A stretch of DNA of 64,000 bases from Cryptomeria japonica (GCF_030272615.1 NC_081405.1:576025752-576089751), one strand, 5' to 3'; shown: positions 1 to 13,036, counted from the stretch's first letter. Translations and numbers: made by a program. Notes: generated by a model not told the origin, from the sequence alone.

Positions 1-64
1 CTACCCTTTAAGGTATGAGATGATGTGGTCTCATCACCCGAATTTAAGAATGCTCATAGAATAG

Positions 65-2010
65 TGGTGGAATGTTCTAGTCTTGGGCACTCCTATGTAC
101 CAAATTGCTCAAAAGCTTAAACTTCTTAAAGACAAGGTCAAGGGTTGGAATCGATACTCCTTCGACAATATCTTTGAATAAAACAAGACCATTATTTATT
201 ACTTGGGGAAGATTCAGACTAAGATTAAAGAGAATATTGTGCTTGAAAATGAGTAGAAAGAGGAGGTGGATTTGAGAAATCAATGGCTTCTCCTTAACAA
301 AAAGGAAAAGGTATTTTGGAAACATAAATCAAGGATACAATGGCTAAATGAAGGTGATAAAAATGCCAAGTTCTTCCACCAATATACAATGAATAACAAA
401 AGTAGAAATAGAATAAAGAAACTTTTTAAGGAGGATGGTACAATGATGGAGGATGAGGATGAAATGGCTACTCTTTTCATTGAATTCCTTAGCTTGAACA
501 CTCCTAATGACCAAAGTGGTCTCTAGGACCCTCAAAACCTCTTGGTTTTTATCCCTGAAGTTATTAGGGATAAGGAATTATCTATGTTGACTGAAAGGGT
601 CAGCATGCAGGAGGCGTAGACTGATTTGTTCTCCTTTTCCCCTTGTAAGGCCCCTAGGGTGGATGGGTTTCCCCTTGACTTCTTCCAAGATCACTGAGAT
701 ATTATGGGAGCTGATGTGTTCAATGTGGTTAAGGACTTCTTCAGAAAAGTAAACTCCTTAAACAAATCAATGCTACTTTCATAGCTTTAATCCATAAACA
801 TGATAATGTTGTTTTCACCAAAGACTTCAGGCCTATTAGTCTTTGTAACACAGTTTACAAGGTCTTCTCCAAGGTGGTTTGCAATAGAATAAAACCCCTT
901 CTTGATAATTTAATCAGAAAGGATTTGTGAAAGGGAGACACATTCTTGATGTTGTCATTATGGTGCACGAACTTATCAAATATCTGGAGAACTACATAAA
1001 ACATACCATGTCTTTTAAAAATGATATCTCTAAGGCCTATGATAGGGTTTCTTTGAATTTTGTCTTTGAAGTCCTTAGAAGATTTGGGTTCAAAGGAAGA
1101 TTCTTAAAAATGATAGAACAATGTGTTTGTACCCTTGAATTTTCTATTCTTCTTATTCGGATCCCATACGGCTACTTCTCCAGTGAAAAATGGCTTCGCT
1201 AGGGAGATCCCCTTTCTCCCTACCTATTCATCATTATTGCTGAAGTCCTGGGTACAAATATTAAGAAACTAAGAAGGGTTGGCTCTCTTAAAGGGGCCAG
1301 GGCTTCTTCTACTCTTGATCTTATCATCCACCAGCAATTTGTGGATGATACTATAATATTTGGAGAGGCCTATGTCTCAGAGGATAAACACTAGAAAAGA
1401 GTCTTCAAAAATTATTGTCAAATGTCTAAATAATATATTAACTATGAAATGAGCAATCTATTATTCATTATTGTTAATCGCACCCTTCAATCTAAAGTCT
1501 CCACTATCTTAGCTTGCCAAATTGCTATCCTCCATGATTCTTATCTTGGGATTCCCCTCATTTCTAAAACTCCTACCTTAGTCTTTTGGAATAGAATTCT
1601 TGAAAGGTTCTACAATAAATTGGTTGGCTGGAAAGGGAAGCTCCTTAGTATGGCAGACAAGATTGCGATTTTAAATTGCCCAGGGTTGTGGCTGAAAAAG
1701 ATTGAAAGAATCCAAAATAGATTCCTTTGGTCGGGTATTGAAGAAAGAAATAGAATTTCCCTGGTTTCTTGGGAAAAAATGTGTATACCTATGAAGATAG
1801 GGGAGCTAGGTATAATCAAAATTAAAACCTTCAATAGAGCCCTAATAACTAAAATTGGGTGGAATCTATCTGAAGAGGAGAAGGATTGGACTAGAATTCT
1901 GAGAGATAAATACCTTCATACTCTAAACTCTGATAAGTTCATAAATTCAATGGATCTACCTTCTAGTTCCTCCATTTGGAATAATGTAGCTAAAACTAGA
2001 AAAGACATTT
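65..2010 (+). pseudogene. LINE-1 ORF2: endonuclease-RT linker and reverse transcriptase
   Basis: The first part reads as the usual plant LINE linker, including WKHKSRIQWLNEGDKNAKFFH (320-382), typical of the stretch just before RT. RT follows in changing frames: a KAP..DGFP motif near 648-672, KGRHILDVV near 930-955, an SKAYDRV motif near 1027-1050, a GDPLSPYLFIII motif near 1203-1238, and the catalytic block FVDDTIIFG near 1337-1363 with both Asp present. Stops interrupt the frame at several points (for example before GDPLSP at about 1200), and at least one frameshift lies between 540 and 930. This reverse transcriptase would copy LINE RNA at a nicked target; it is now non-functional. Confidence 0.85.
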
Positions 2011-2113
2011 AAAAAAATGCCAAAATATTTATCAGTAATGGAAAAAGAACTGGCTTCTGGAAAGATTTTTCGGTGCCCCGCTAGGCCCTTTCTTATCTCC
2101 CACATACTAGAGA

Positions 2114-2644
2114 GTGTTACAAAGGGAGAGAGATGCTCAGAGAAATTTGAAAGGGACTATTACTAAACGTTTTGATATCCCTGAGAAGGTTAAAGATCAA
2201 CTTATGAAATATCAACTTATGATGGAGGCTAAGGAGCTCTTAGATCTTCTTCATGACTGTTACCTTTTCTCAAATCATATGGAGGATGAATGGATATGGA
2301 AAATCAATTCATCTGGAACCTTCATTGTCAAATCGGCTTACCAGGATATGGAGGTAGGAACTGCAGAGAATTTCAGTTTCAAAGAAATCTGAATGAAAGG
2401 CCTAATTCCTAAAATAAACCATTTTTGGTGGGCTACAACTCATGGGAGGATTCTGACTATTGGTAATCTTAACAATCAAGGCTTCTCCTTTGGCAACATA
2501 TGTGATCTTTGTTATAAGGATATCAAAAGTTTAGATCATATTTTACTGCATTTTTGTTTTGCTCAGGAGATTTGGGATTCTATTATGAAGGACTTAAAAA
2601 TTTATTGGATTCATCCTAAAACAATGATAAACTTCATGGATTGA
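2114..2644 (+). pseudogene. LINE-1 ORF2: zf-RVT zinc-binding region
   Basis: Two abutting reading frames separated by a stop at about 2390 give the region that follows RT in plant LINEs. The second half contains an NHFWW motif and the signature CDLCYKDIKSLDHILLHFC at about 2498-2554, a C-x2-C ... H-x4-C arrangement followed by an IW motif. The cysteines and histidine look intact. The role in retrotransposition is presumed nucleic-acid binding (family knowledge). Confidence 0.78.
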
Positions 2645-2974
2645 TGGACTATGACCTCCTACTCTCACCCCGTTTCTAAGAATCTAGGGCTTCAAATTAC
2701 CCTAATTTTGGCCTAGAACATTTGAAAAGAATGGAATAACAGAGTTTTTAGAGTAGAAAGGAAAGCTAGCAATGCTCTCGCCAATATTATAAAACAAAAA
2801 GTTTGAGAAAATGTCAATGCAGGCTCCCCAAGCATCCCTAAGGTCTTACTTACTTTTCTGGACCTCCAATTAAGACAAAAATGGGGTATCCAACATAAAT
2901 TCTTGAAGCTTAACTGGAATAACTTGTTACTAAGAAAAAGATGCACTTGGTTCCCTCAAGATTCGAGTTGGATC

Positions 2975-3375
2975 AAGTGTTATTTTGATAGCTGATCTAA
3001 TGGTAACCTTTGCCTGCTTAGGATGGAGACATAATTAGAGATCAGGGGGGAAGGTTGATTGAATGATATAGGACCAACTTGGGAACCGACATGAATAGCA
3101 GAGCTAAAACTATGGTGGCTTGGATGGGCCTCTGTAGGCTTCAACATAACTCGATGGGAAATGTAACTTTGGAAGGAGATTCTAAGTTGATCATTGATTG
3201 TCTTAATAAATCCATTTCCTCCCCCCCCAAGAAGATCCAGGGGATTATAAAGAATTATAAAAGTCTCCTTAATCTCTTTGAGAACATTACTATTCAGCAT
3301 ACCTAAAGGGAGGGAAATATGGTGGCCGACCTTATTACCAATCAAGGTCTGAGAAATGAGGATTGATGATTTTTT
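2975..3375 (+). pseudogene. LINE-1 ORF2: RNase H domain
   Basis: A plant-type RNase H follows zf-RVT. A YFD motif near 2982 matches the first catalytic-Asp motif (usually FDG). A GDSKLIIDCLN motif near 3178-3212 corresponds to the second conserved Asp, and REGNMVADL near 3310-3336 is the usual C-terminal block. A stop precedes REGN and further stops lie near the N-terminus, so it is a pseudogene. Some plant L1 clades carry this domain to degrade template RNA. Confidence 0.75.
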
Positions 3376-3599
3376 AACTTTAGTGGAAGTTCTAAGGAGC
3401 TCAAAGAGATTATGGCTCATGAAAGGGTTAAGTGTAAACAGTTGAACAAGGGCAGATACCAACAAGGGTTCTAACGGTCCCAGGTTTTGAGTACTTATTT
3501 AAATGATCACCTTTTTTTAAATTATTCAAATTATGTGCGCCCCTATAGTAAGACGGGTAGGGTTAGGGTGATTTGGATCTTTATTCTTACGTGTTCTTT

Positions 3600-5090
3600 T
3601 TCCAAATGGACTATGAATCAAAGAGATGACATGGAACTGAAGGGTCTAGAGGTAGGTACAACAACTAAGGCTCATGACTTCGAATGGATATCTTTAGATT
3701 GGGTTTTTATTAGAAGTAAAGGTGGCATTTTTAAATTTTTGTAAAGCCTTTAATTTTAATGATTTGAAAGGAAATTACTCATGTGACAACAATGGTGAGG
3801 AAAAGTTAAAAAATGACCTTTCTAGAAATATTTCTTTATGTTTGCCTAGGATTGTGAAGAGCTTGAGCTATTTCTTGGGTCATTTTCGTAGAGATAATGT
3901 ATGCTCTGTTTGTCATAATTTCAACATGCAGAGCCTCTTAAGAGAAATGAGCCTACAAACTATGATGTGATTCATGACAATGAGGAGATTTGGGAGCTAT
4001 TTCAAAATGCTAGTTTTACCCAATTCTATGAAAAAAATATTTGAGAAAGGGGAGAATCTAGAGGCAATTTAGAATAGGAATGGTTGCTTGCTATTGCCTA
4101 AATTGTTCCCCATAGTTAGTTACTATATTATAAAGTATTTTATGCTAGATGGAAGATACACTACTATGCACAGTTATCATTTTCCTATTCTTAATCATAT
4201 TAGGCATGGGGAGAAAATTAATTTTCCTTTCTTCCTATTTTCTTCCCTAAAATCTATCTTCTTTACAAGTTTGTTGTGGATCACTCTCTCAGCCTCAATA
4301 GTTTGTCCCCTATTCTTAGGAATGAATGAAATTCTTAGAAAAAATTGGAAAGTCCTCCAAGATTATGCTTGTCGACCCTATATCTCATTGTATGCTTGCC
4401 TCCACCTCCTCTATTGAGAAAAGAGGAAAACCAACCCTTCCTCTCTTAGAAAAAGAATCCCTAGAGATTTATTTGCTAGATGTGAACTTTGATAAAAGAA
4501 AGCTTCAAACCCCTAAGAATTCCCCAATTAATGCTAAAAAAACTAGCAAAGAGTCTACTAGGAAGAGTATAACCATAGACCTAGACCTTGACAATCAAGA
4601 TGATGAGGAGGGAAAACCTTCAGAGCAATAAAATATTGATATAAGCTCCGAGGAAAGGAGGTCGGCTAGGCTTCGGGCTAAGGAAAGAAAAGAGGAAAAT
4701 AGAAAAGTTGATAACAGGACCAATGTTAAAAATATGGAGGAAATTCATGATTTGGAGGAGGAGGATAATTCCGTTAACAATAGTGAGGATGAGGATTTCC
4801 ACGAGGAGAAGGACAACCCTGAAGATAATTTCAAAGAGGAAATGCATGAAGAGGAAAAAGGGGATGAGATCAGAGAGACTGAGGAGGATTGAGATACTCC
4901 AAAACAAAGTCCTAAGGCCCCTAATTTGTCAAGTGATAAGGAGATGGTTCCCTATTCCCACTACTCCCCTATTAAAATAGAGGATGATAATAATCTGTAT
5001 GAGAATTCACTAGAGCTGAAGCAGAGACTCGCTACTCTCGAGACGAAGAATGAGGAACAAAACCTCAAAAATCCAAAACCTGTGTGATGC
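3600..5090 (+). pseudogene. LINE-1 extra downstream ORF (ORF3-like), function unknown
   Basis: Downstream of RNase H, where plant LINEs normally end, there are about 1.5 kb of broken coding sequence. The centre (about 4120-4250) reads KYFMLDGRYTTMHSYHFP then a hydrophobic FFLFSSLKSIF stretch. From 4400 the product becomes basic, then has a DLDLDNQDDEE acidic patch, an RRSARLRAKERKEENR basic patch (about 4658-4705) and a long Glu/Asp-rich tail to about 4890. The LINE at 36616-44684 has a similar block (KYFTLEGRYKVFYYYHLP) at the same place, also followed by basic and acidic segments. I do not recognise the family. Confidence 0.55.
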
Positions 5091-5700
5091 CTTAAATTGC
5101 CTTTGCTACATTATGGATGGGGCTACGAATAATGTTTTTCTCAACATGGTTTCTGGTTAGGGGAGGATTAAAAAAACCAAAAGAAGATGGCGAAGCAGGG
5201 CTAGATGGAGCAAGTTGCGAGTGATGGTGAGGAGAAGATGGACACTTAGGAATACAATCTGGGGAAACTCCAATAGGACTAGAATCTACTTAAGAAGAAT
5301 TAGCTCTCTTTGGGTTTGGGCTTTTGTTCCTTTTTGCTTATGTTCATATTAAGGAAGATGTATAGGGTTTGCGTACACTTTAATGTTAACTTCAATTATT
5401 ATAGGACTGATAAGACTTTTAGTAATATGATCTCTGTTGATGTTATTGTTAAAGCATTGAGTAGTATGCTTACTAATAATTTTTATAAGTGGGATGATAA
5501 GTCTAAAAGATGAAGGTTAGTTAGGATGTGCAGAAATAGCTACAGAACTATGAAAGTTTTTGATTATTTTTTAAGGGTGGGCTCTTTTTTTAATTTGATC
5601 TTTGGGTTGTTGTTCTTTGGTTGAATATTTTATTATGTAATTCTCTTTTGTTCTTGATTTAGGGCCGTCTCCCTGCTTATATAATCAAAAACTAATTGGA
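5091..5700 (+). other. LINE-1 3' untranslated tail
   Basis: T-rich sequence after the last coding-like block, ending near 5690 with GGGCCGTCTCCCTGCTTATA and an ATAATCAAAAAC tail. The layout resembles the 3' end of the LINE at 44640-44684. A 67-codon open frame at 5310-5513 has no recognisable motif and is probably fortuitous. Confidence 0.5.
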
Positions 5701-5739
5701 TAAACTTTTTATTTTATAAATATCACTTATCATCATCCA

Positions 5740-6110
5740 CAACTCATATCCAAGTCTTCTATTAAGATATTCAAGAGGACAAAATGTGTAGGACACAATT
5801 GAATGGTTTCTCATGCCTTCTTGTCCGATTCATTCCAAGTGTCACCCAACATTGTAACTTTATCAAGTTTGTTTTTCATGTAAAAATTAGAAAGTGTCAA
5901 TCTATTTCTTCCAAAAGATCTTCCAAATTTAGTTTCCATATCTCATAGCTAGTGCCATTAAATTTCTTAATATTTGTGTGTGAAAGAGAAACTGTGGATC
6001 TCAATCCTTTATTGAAATATACAAATCCACACAAAAAAACCTCTTGATATAACCAAAAAAGCTTGAAAAGTTAAAGAGAAAGATACCCCCCTTTGACAAA
6101 ACTGATAGCT
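5740..6110 (-). pseudogene. Copia gag N-terminal fragment
   Basis: On the minus strand, about 5905-5975 reads KKFNGTSYEIWKLNLEDLLE, the N-terminal block of Ty1/copia gag (F.G..Y..WK..M...L). Lower coordinates contain a second gag-like string, TWNESDKKA, followed by a stop. The fragment lies just downstream, on its own strand, of a primer-binding-like site and an LTR-like edge at 6121. It is short, broken and without pol, so it is a remnant. Confidence 0.5.
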
Positions 6111-6120
6111 TTGATATAAA

Positions 6121-6540
6121 ATGTTGAGAAAAATGGTGAGTAAATCTTGTAGTATCAACTTTCATATGTTATTGCAAATTAGAAATTAAATAAACACATC
6201 TGAAATAAACAGTTGATTCCACTATTTCACGTGAATATAAAATAATCTTTACAGAAGAGACAATGCATTTATATGGAATAAAATGTTTGAAGAAGAGCTC
6301 TACTAGATAAAGAGGTAAACTATATTATCATTCTTCAAAATAGAGAACACTAAAATTAAGAACTTCATTACAATTCTCCAACTAAGCCCAAAACCGCCTA
6401 GAAACCTTTAAAAATTATGTCATGAAACAACCATACCATAACTATAATTTATTTTAAATTGGGATAAATAAAACCATCGTTGTTTTTTGAAACAAGGGGT
6501 AAAATAACAGTTGTATTTAATCCCACACCTTGGAGATTGA
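6121..6540 (-). repeat. Probable copia LTR remnant (minus-strand element)
   Basis: The plus-strand string TGTTGAGAAAAATGG starts at 6121. Immediately to its left, AGCTTTGATATAAAA is the complement of a degraded tRNA-Met primer site (TGGTATCAAAGCT type). This is the arrangement expected where a 5' LTR of a minus-strand copia element meets its leader. The outer edge could not be set; 6540 is a guess. No partner LTR was found. Confidence 0.4.
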
Positions 6541-8060
6541 AATACCAATATACATATGTAATAAAGTTAAAAAAAAAATCAAGTGATTTCTTCTTTGGCA
6601 CCAAACCGAAGGCCACTTATACCTTTAAAATTCTTGAGGATTTATAACTCCCAGGGATATTTCAAATCTGCAAATGAATATCTGTTGTCCTTCCAAACTT
6701 GAGTTCATGACCCTTCATATCTCAATGTGGACATTTAAAGGAGTGTAATTTGTCTATTTTAATTTATTTTTCTCTTTCTCATGTTCACCTTTTGAATCTT
6801 CAAAGTAAAGCTTATACAAAGTTAGAAATGTCCAAACTATAGTTTTTTGACAAATTAGTTTTAAAAGTTTAACTTTAATTAATTTATTAAAACATTTCAT
6901 ATTTTACATATCCTCTACTTGTATTTTGTAAGATTGATGTTTTATTTTTGAAGATTATGCATATTAATATTTTAAAAAAATTAATGAAAAATTAAGTGAG
7001 AAAACAACTCCTTTAAATAGTTCCTAAGAAAATAATAAATAATCCTATTGAGATAATTTCAATGATCCATCTATTTATTACTCTTTATATCACCAACCAA
7101 TGCCAATAAGTAATGCATTCAATGATTGTTTTTGACAATTTCATATAATCATTTGTTTACATAATATTATTGTATATTCATGTTAATATAAACTGCATAT
7201 CTATAAAGCTAGTGGTATATAATATTAGAAGTAGAAGGATAATATTTTATATTTCTTAATTATGTTAGAAGTTGAAGAGCCATCTAAATTATGAATTATA
7301 TAGTCATTTTCATATTATTAAATATGTGCATTTTGACTGAATGAAATAAACTTTCATTGAATATATTTGAATTGTTTAATTTACATTTATTGCATTTGAC
7401 ATTTGTCAATACTTTAAATTTTTTAAATTTAATTTATGATCTTGACATTAATATCAAATCTTTTATTTAAAATAAAAAAATGAAAAAACAATTAAATTTT
7501 AGATTGTGAAAAATTGAACATATTAATTCTAATTTTAAATGATTTACTTTATGCATGCAATTTCTAAATTTATTAGAAAAGTATATTAGCAAACGTATAC
7601 AGATTTATTTAATTAAAACCAAGATTTATGCTGCTGTACTAACACCATTCCCACAATTTTGATCAAAAATTCATTTTTTCCAGCATGTTTGATATGTCCA
7701 CTACATTTCAACGTACATGGATAGCAGTGCCATGCTTTTTACACGAATGCTTGTATTAGAATTTATTAGTTTACACATTGTGATCAATTGTTCTCGACAT
7801 AACGATATCATTATTTTCGATGATTTGAGGAACACATTGTGTATATGTTGGATAGCATTGTCATGCATTCAGCATTCAATCACTTAAGTATCTAGTACCA
7901 TTGGACCAACATATAAGATCAAAAGAGCAAACTTATACATTTACATTTTTGTTTATCACCAATGGTAGTAACGCTCTAAGAAAGCAACAATTTTCTTTTA
8001 CTGAACTAACTAAGTTTCTTAAAACCTAATTATTAGATGTTGCCGCACTCTCTTAATATT
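6541..8060. other. AT-rich intergenic sequence upstream of the RING gene
   Basis: No open frame of note on either strand. About 7340-7620 is clearly similar to 46745-47000, with shared words such as TTTATGATCTTGA and TTAGATTGTG and the same order of blocks, so it belongs to a duplicated segment. Nothing else recognised. Confidence 0.6.
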
Positions 8061-8099
8061 CGTGTCCATTCATTCGCAACTCTTAACATATTGCCATGA

Positions 8100-8107
8100 T
8101 ATATATA
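8100..8107 (+). promoter_or_regulatory. TATA box of the RING-H2 gene
   Basis: TATATATAAAGG starting at 8100 is a consensus plant TATA box. It lies 82 bases upstream of the ATG at 8182, so transcription would begin near 8130-8135 with a 5' leader of about 50 bases. Its position inside the longest upstream-extended open frame argues that the frame upstream of 8182 is not translated. Confidence 0.6.
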
Positions 8108-8181
8108 AAGGAGTGCGAGATGAACGTCATTCATTATTACTCAACTATTTGAAGTTTCAAGTCCTTAAATCAGTTCAGAAA

Positions 8182-8940
8182 ATGGCACAGCAAGGAGAGG
8201 CAGATCAACTTGTTAATGGCAATGAAGGAGAGGATGATAATGGTCTTTTCATTATCGCACAAGCTATTAGGCGGCGCTTTCCATCAATACCAGAGGATTG
8301 GACCGACAGGCAGTGTTTAAACGATTTAAGCGATCGCGCTTGTTTATTGAAAATTGATGTTATAAGAGAAAAAATAGCTTACGAAGCAGACCCGCAAAAT
8401 GAAGCTGATAACTTTGCATTTATTCTTAATCTGTTTAACGTTGCTCTCAATTCATTACAGAATGACTTAGACGATTACAATGTCGAACTGGACAGATATA
8501 TAGCCGACAACCCCAGGCCTGAATGCAGAAGATACTGCGATCCGCTGACAAATGTTACTGGTATTCTGAAAGAGGTAGAAGATATGATTGGTGAAATCTG
8601 GTCGAGCGATCTGCAAGAAAGAATGGAGATACGGACGGAGAGAGAGATTATGCAAGTTGTAGAAGGCCTACCTACCATCAAAATTTCAGAAAATCATCTT
8701 AAAGAAATTGTTACGTGTGTGATTTGCTTATCTGATTTTGAAGAGGCAGAAGAGGCATGCCAGTTGCGTTGCGATGAACGCCATATATTTCACGGGGAAT
8801 GTATTAAAAAATGGTTGAAAAAGAATTGGGATTGTCCCATTTGCAGGCGGGCAGCAATCACGTGGAAATATTGGACGGAAAAATCTGGAGATGAAGATGT
8901 CGGTAGACTTAGATATACCTTTCTGGACGCTAACCTTTAG
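8182..8940 (+). CDS. RING-H2 finger protein, probable E3 ubiquitin ligase, single exon
   Basis: This is the only gene in the window with an intact frame and no sign of being a transposon: 252 residues, no intron. I chose the ATG at 8182 because it has A at -3 and G at +4, follows a TATA box by a normal distance, and the frame further upstream has no ATG (its nominal start at 8062 is GTG). Residues 1-150 are acidic and probably mostly helical, with no known domain. A GLPTIKIS block (about 162-169) precedes the RING, as in plant RING1/AIP2-type ligases. The RING-H2 ligands are C179, C182, C197, H201, H204, C207, C218 and C221 (bases 8716-8844), with spacing x2, x14, x3, x2, x2, x10, x2; the C-x3-H step is two longer than the common C-x-H. 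There is no signal peptide or membrane segment, so cytosolic or nuclear. Family role: transfer of ubiquitin from E2 to substrate; the substrate is unknown. Confidence 0.85.
   Translation: MAQQGEADQLVNGNEGEDDNGLFIIAQAIRRRFPSIPEDWTDRQCLNDLSDRACLLKIDVIREKIAYEADPQNEADNFAFILNLFNVALNSLQNDLDDYNVELDRYIADNPRPECRRYCDPLTNVTGILKEVEDMIGEIWSSDLQERMEIRTEREIMQVVEGLPTIKISENHLKEIVTCVICLSDFEEAEEACQLRCDERHIFHGECIKKWLKKNWDCPICRRAAITWKYWTEKSGDEDVGRLRYTFLDANL
8716..8844 (+). other. RING-H2 zinc finger domain within the CDS
   Basis: The CVIC ... CDERHIFHGEC ... CPIC pattern provides eight zinc ligands, and the WL pair (residues 211-212) and the Pro after the seventh ligand are residues that commonly contact E2. All ligands are present, so activity is plausible. 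Confidence 0.85.
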
Positions 8941-9432
8941 GAAAAAAGCTCCGTAGTCTGAATGTTTATCAATACATTAATAATTGTTAGACTACTACTA
9001 TCTTGTAGTTTTTCTATTGTTAATGTTCACTAAGACAACTAGGAAGTACTACTATCTCTCAGTTTTTCTATTGTTAATGTGAATTAAGACCATTAGAAGT
9101 TGCTACTCATGATCCAAATATATTTTTCTCTTTGGAGATTTCGTGATTATGGAAAGGAAAATTTAGGTGGACCAAAATTATCTAATTAATAAGATCTTCA
9201 CATTTGGGATAAAGCTAACTTTTCAATGAGTTAAACCATCAAAGTTAAACTGAAACTTTTAAAGAGAAAACCAACTCATCTGAAAGGGCAATCTATTGTG
9301 TCAAAACATTAATTTATTAAGGAAGTCTCTTTTCTATCATTTTCAAAAGAAGAAGGTGAAAATTTAGTGGCTAATATTTGTTAATTGATTAATATTTCAA
9401 GATTTAATATTACATGAAATGTCATATTTTTT
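8941..9432. other. 3' flank of the RING gene
   Basis: AT-rich, non-coding. It contains two near-copies of a short string (TAGTTTTTCTATTGTTAATGT at about 9006 and CAGTTTTTCTATTGTTAATGT at about 9060), a local tandem duplication of about 54 bases. No canonical AATAAA close to the stop; ATTAATAATT near 8977 is the nearest A/T-rich candidate for polyadenylation. About 9350-9430 matches 47845-47920. Confidence 0.5.
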
Positions 9433-11160
<1,728 letters not shown>

Positions 11161-12090
11161 TACTGGTAGGAACATGATGCATTTCATCTCTTGTTTAATT
11201 CTTAGATAATTTATTTTATTGTAGTATTTTATTTAAAAACTATCATAATATTTGTAGAAATTTAAATTCATTCACAATATTAAAAAATTATTATTCTCTT
11301 TAAGACTATATCACCAATTTTTAGTGTCTACTATTGATTTAAAATAAAATCTAATTGTCTTCACTATATTTCATGAGGTAAAATGTACCTTTAATGTGTA
11401 AAATATCAAGGGGGTTGAGATTGATTTTAGGCTATTGGTCTAAATAGAAATTAATGCCTTGTGAGCAATAAAAAAATTTGGTACATTTTATTTCACATAA
11501 TACAATGTTGCATGTTAGATTATATTTTATAGTAATTATTGAAATAAAAAATATTATATCATCTACGCTTTAAACCTATGAATTATTTCCATCTTCGGGC
11601 CTCCATATTTTTATAAATATATTTATTTTTTAATGCACATATTCATCATGGTAATTAATTCATTATCTTTTTATTTTCCAAGTTTTTTCAAAATTTTCTA
11701 CAATTTTTTCTCTATATAAAAAAATTTGCATTAAAAATAAATATATTTTGAAAGAAGATAATTACATCAATAGAAATTAATATTCTTTTCCAAAAAAATA
11801 AAATATTTTTCAATATTCTATATATTTTCTGAGTGACATTCATTTGAGTTTTCTCTATTTTAGAAGCACATTTTATTAGATAGAACATTACCTAATATGT
11901 GACCCAATCTTTCAAAAAATGGTTCCTCCCATGAAAGTTTCTCTTATTCTCCATTATCTACACTATGGTAAAGTAACTTTAATGACATTTTAATTAACTA
12001 TACTATTATCGGTAATATTATCTTATCTTCCTCACTTGAAGGATTGTTCAATACCATTTTAGATGTTGTTTGGAAGAATTTACTTACTAT
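11161..12090. other. AT-rich intergenic, paralogous to 47945-48420
   Basis: No gene. About 11200-11640 aligns with 47945-48420 (shared ATATCACCAATTTTTAGT and AATACAATG strings in the same order). The rest, to 12090, shows nothing recognisable. Confidence 0.55.
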
Positions 12091-12303
12091 TGTTAGTGTA
12101 AATTATGTCTCATAATGACATGTTACTTAAGTTGACTTTGGATAATACATCTCATAATATTTTACATATGAGACACTTAGGGAATTGTGCACATAGGGAT
12201 GATGCATGTAGGAGAAAATCTACCTCTTGTGGTCTTATCTTGTTGTTACATTCCACCTTCAGTGGGTGATCCACCTCTTATGGAATATTTTACTATTTCT
12301 CCT
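12091..12303 (+). repeat. Older copia LTR, left half (plus orientation)
   Basis: Starts TGTTAGTGTA at 12091 and matches the reverse complement of the younger copia LTR (shared strings GAGACACTTAGGGAA and TGTGCACATAGGGAT). It is cut at 12303 by insertion of the younger element and resumes at 18949. Together the halves make about 447 bases after removing the target duplication, close to the 450-base LTRs of the younger element. Confidence 0.8.
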
Positions 12304-12753
12304 TGTAGGATTTTGCCAAGATCAAGGGAACAATGAAAAGCGTAAAAAGAAACAATAGAATGACAAGAACAAACTGCATTCTCATCAATATGCAAAAATG
12401 ATCAACTGGATTAACCAATACAATGAATATAGGCCTGCTTATATAGGCAAGGCCATATGGATGTATGAGCACACAAATATGACATGTGGCTCAATGAGAA
12501 ACAAGGGTAGGTAAGAAATACTAGGGGTAGGTAGGAGAAATAATCTAATATTCCACAAGAGGTGAATGACCCACCGATTGTGGAGTGTAACAGCAAAATA
12601 AGACCACAAAAGGTGGAATTTCTCCTACAAGCTCTATCCCTATGTGCACACTTCCCTAAGTGTCTCAAATCCAAACTACGAAGGGATACATTATCATAAG
12701 TTAACTTAAGTAAGTGTAATAATATCCAAAATGAATATTTATTTACACCAACA
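12304..12753 (-). repeat. Copia 3' LTR
   Basis: 450 bases, plus-strand TGTAGGATTTTGCC ... ACACCAACA. It contains the same TATATAAG-type box as the 5' LTR (plus-strand CTTATATAGGCAAGG near 12439). Confidence 0.93.
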
Positions 12754-12765
12754 CCCCCCCTTAAG
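12754..12765 (-). other. Copia polypurine tract
   Basis: Directly inside the 3' LTR the plus strand reads CCCCCCCTTAAG, i.e. CTTAAGGGGGGG on the element strand. This is the expected primer for second-strand synthesis. Confidence 0.8.
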
Positions 12766-13036
12766 TGCAACTTAGGGGAATGAAGACTCAAGTCAACAAT
12801 GCAAGATGGGTCCTGGCTACTAGGCCATTATAGGTACCCATGTACAATATGCAAATGCAAGCAAAACTATGCAATGCAATCCCTCACAAACGGAGAAAGG
12901 GAGAAAACCCCGTGGGAAAAAACTCCCCCCGGAAAGAGAGATGAATATACAAAAGACTCTCAAAGAAGAAGGACAAAACCTTAAAGAGGAAACAGCCCCC
13001 CCCATAAGAGAGGAAGTAGAGGTCAGCTGAACCCCC

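Larger units (their letters stand above)
1..5700 (+). mobile_element. LINE-1: plant L1-type non-LTR retrotransposon, 5' part outside window
   Basis: A decayed LINE runs in from the left edge. In order it has the linker between endonuclease and RT (from about 65), RT (about 540-1400), the thumb/connection region (1450-2010), zf-RVT (about 2270-2640), RNase H (about 2975-3375), and a further coding-like region to about 5090. The 3' end near 5690 has the plant-LINE style ending (a short C/G-rich string, then a TTATATAATCAAAAAC tail). ORF1 and most of the endonuclease lie outside the window, so the 5' target-site duplication cannot be tested. Several stops and frameshifts make it inactive. Confidence 0.85.

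Noticed and set aside
8062-8181. N-terminal extension of the RING gene
   Set aside because: The first codon is GTG, a TATA box lies inside it, and the ATG at 8182 has a good context; eukaryotic initiation there is far more likely.
12411-12791. 126-codon frame in the copia 3' LTR (and its partner at 18606-18863)
   Set aside because: Lies within an LTR on the element strand, crosses the promoter and has no motif; both LTRs merely share sequence.
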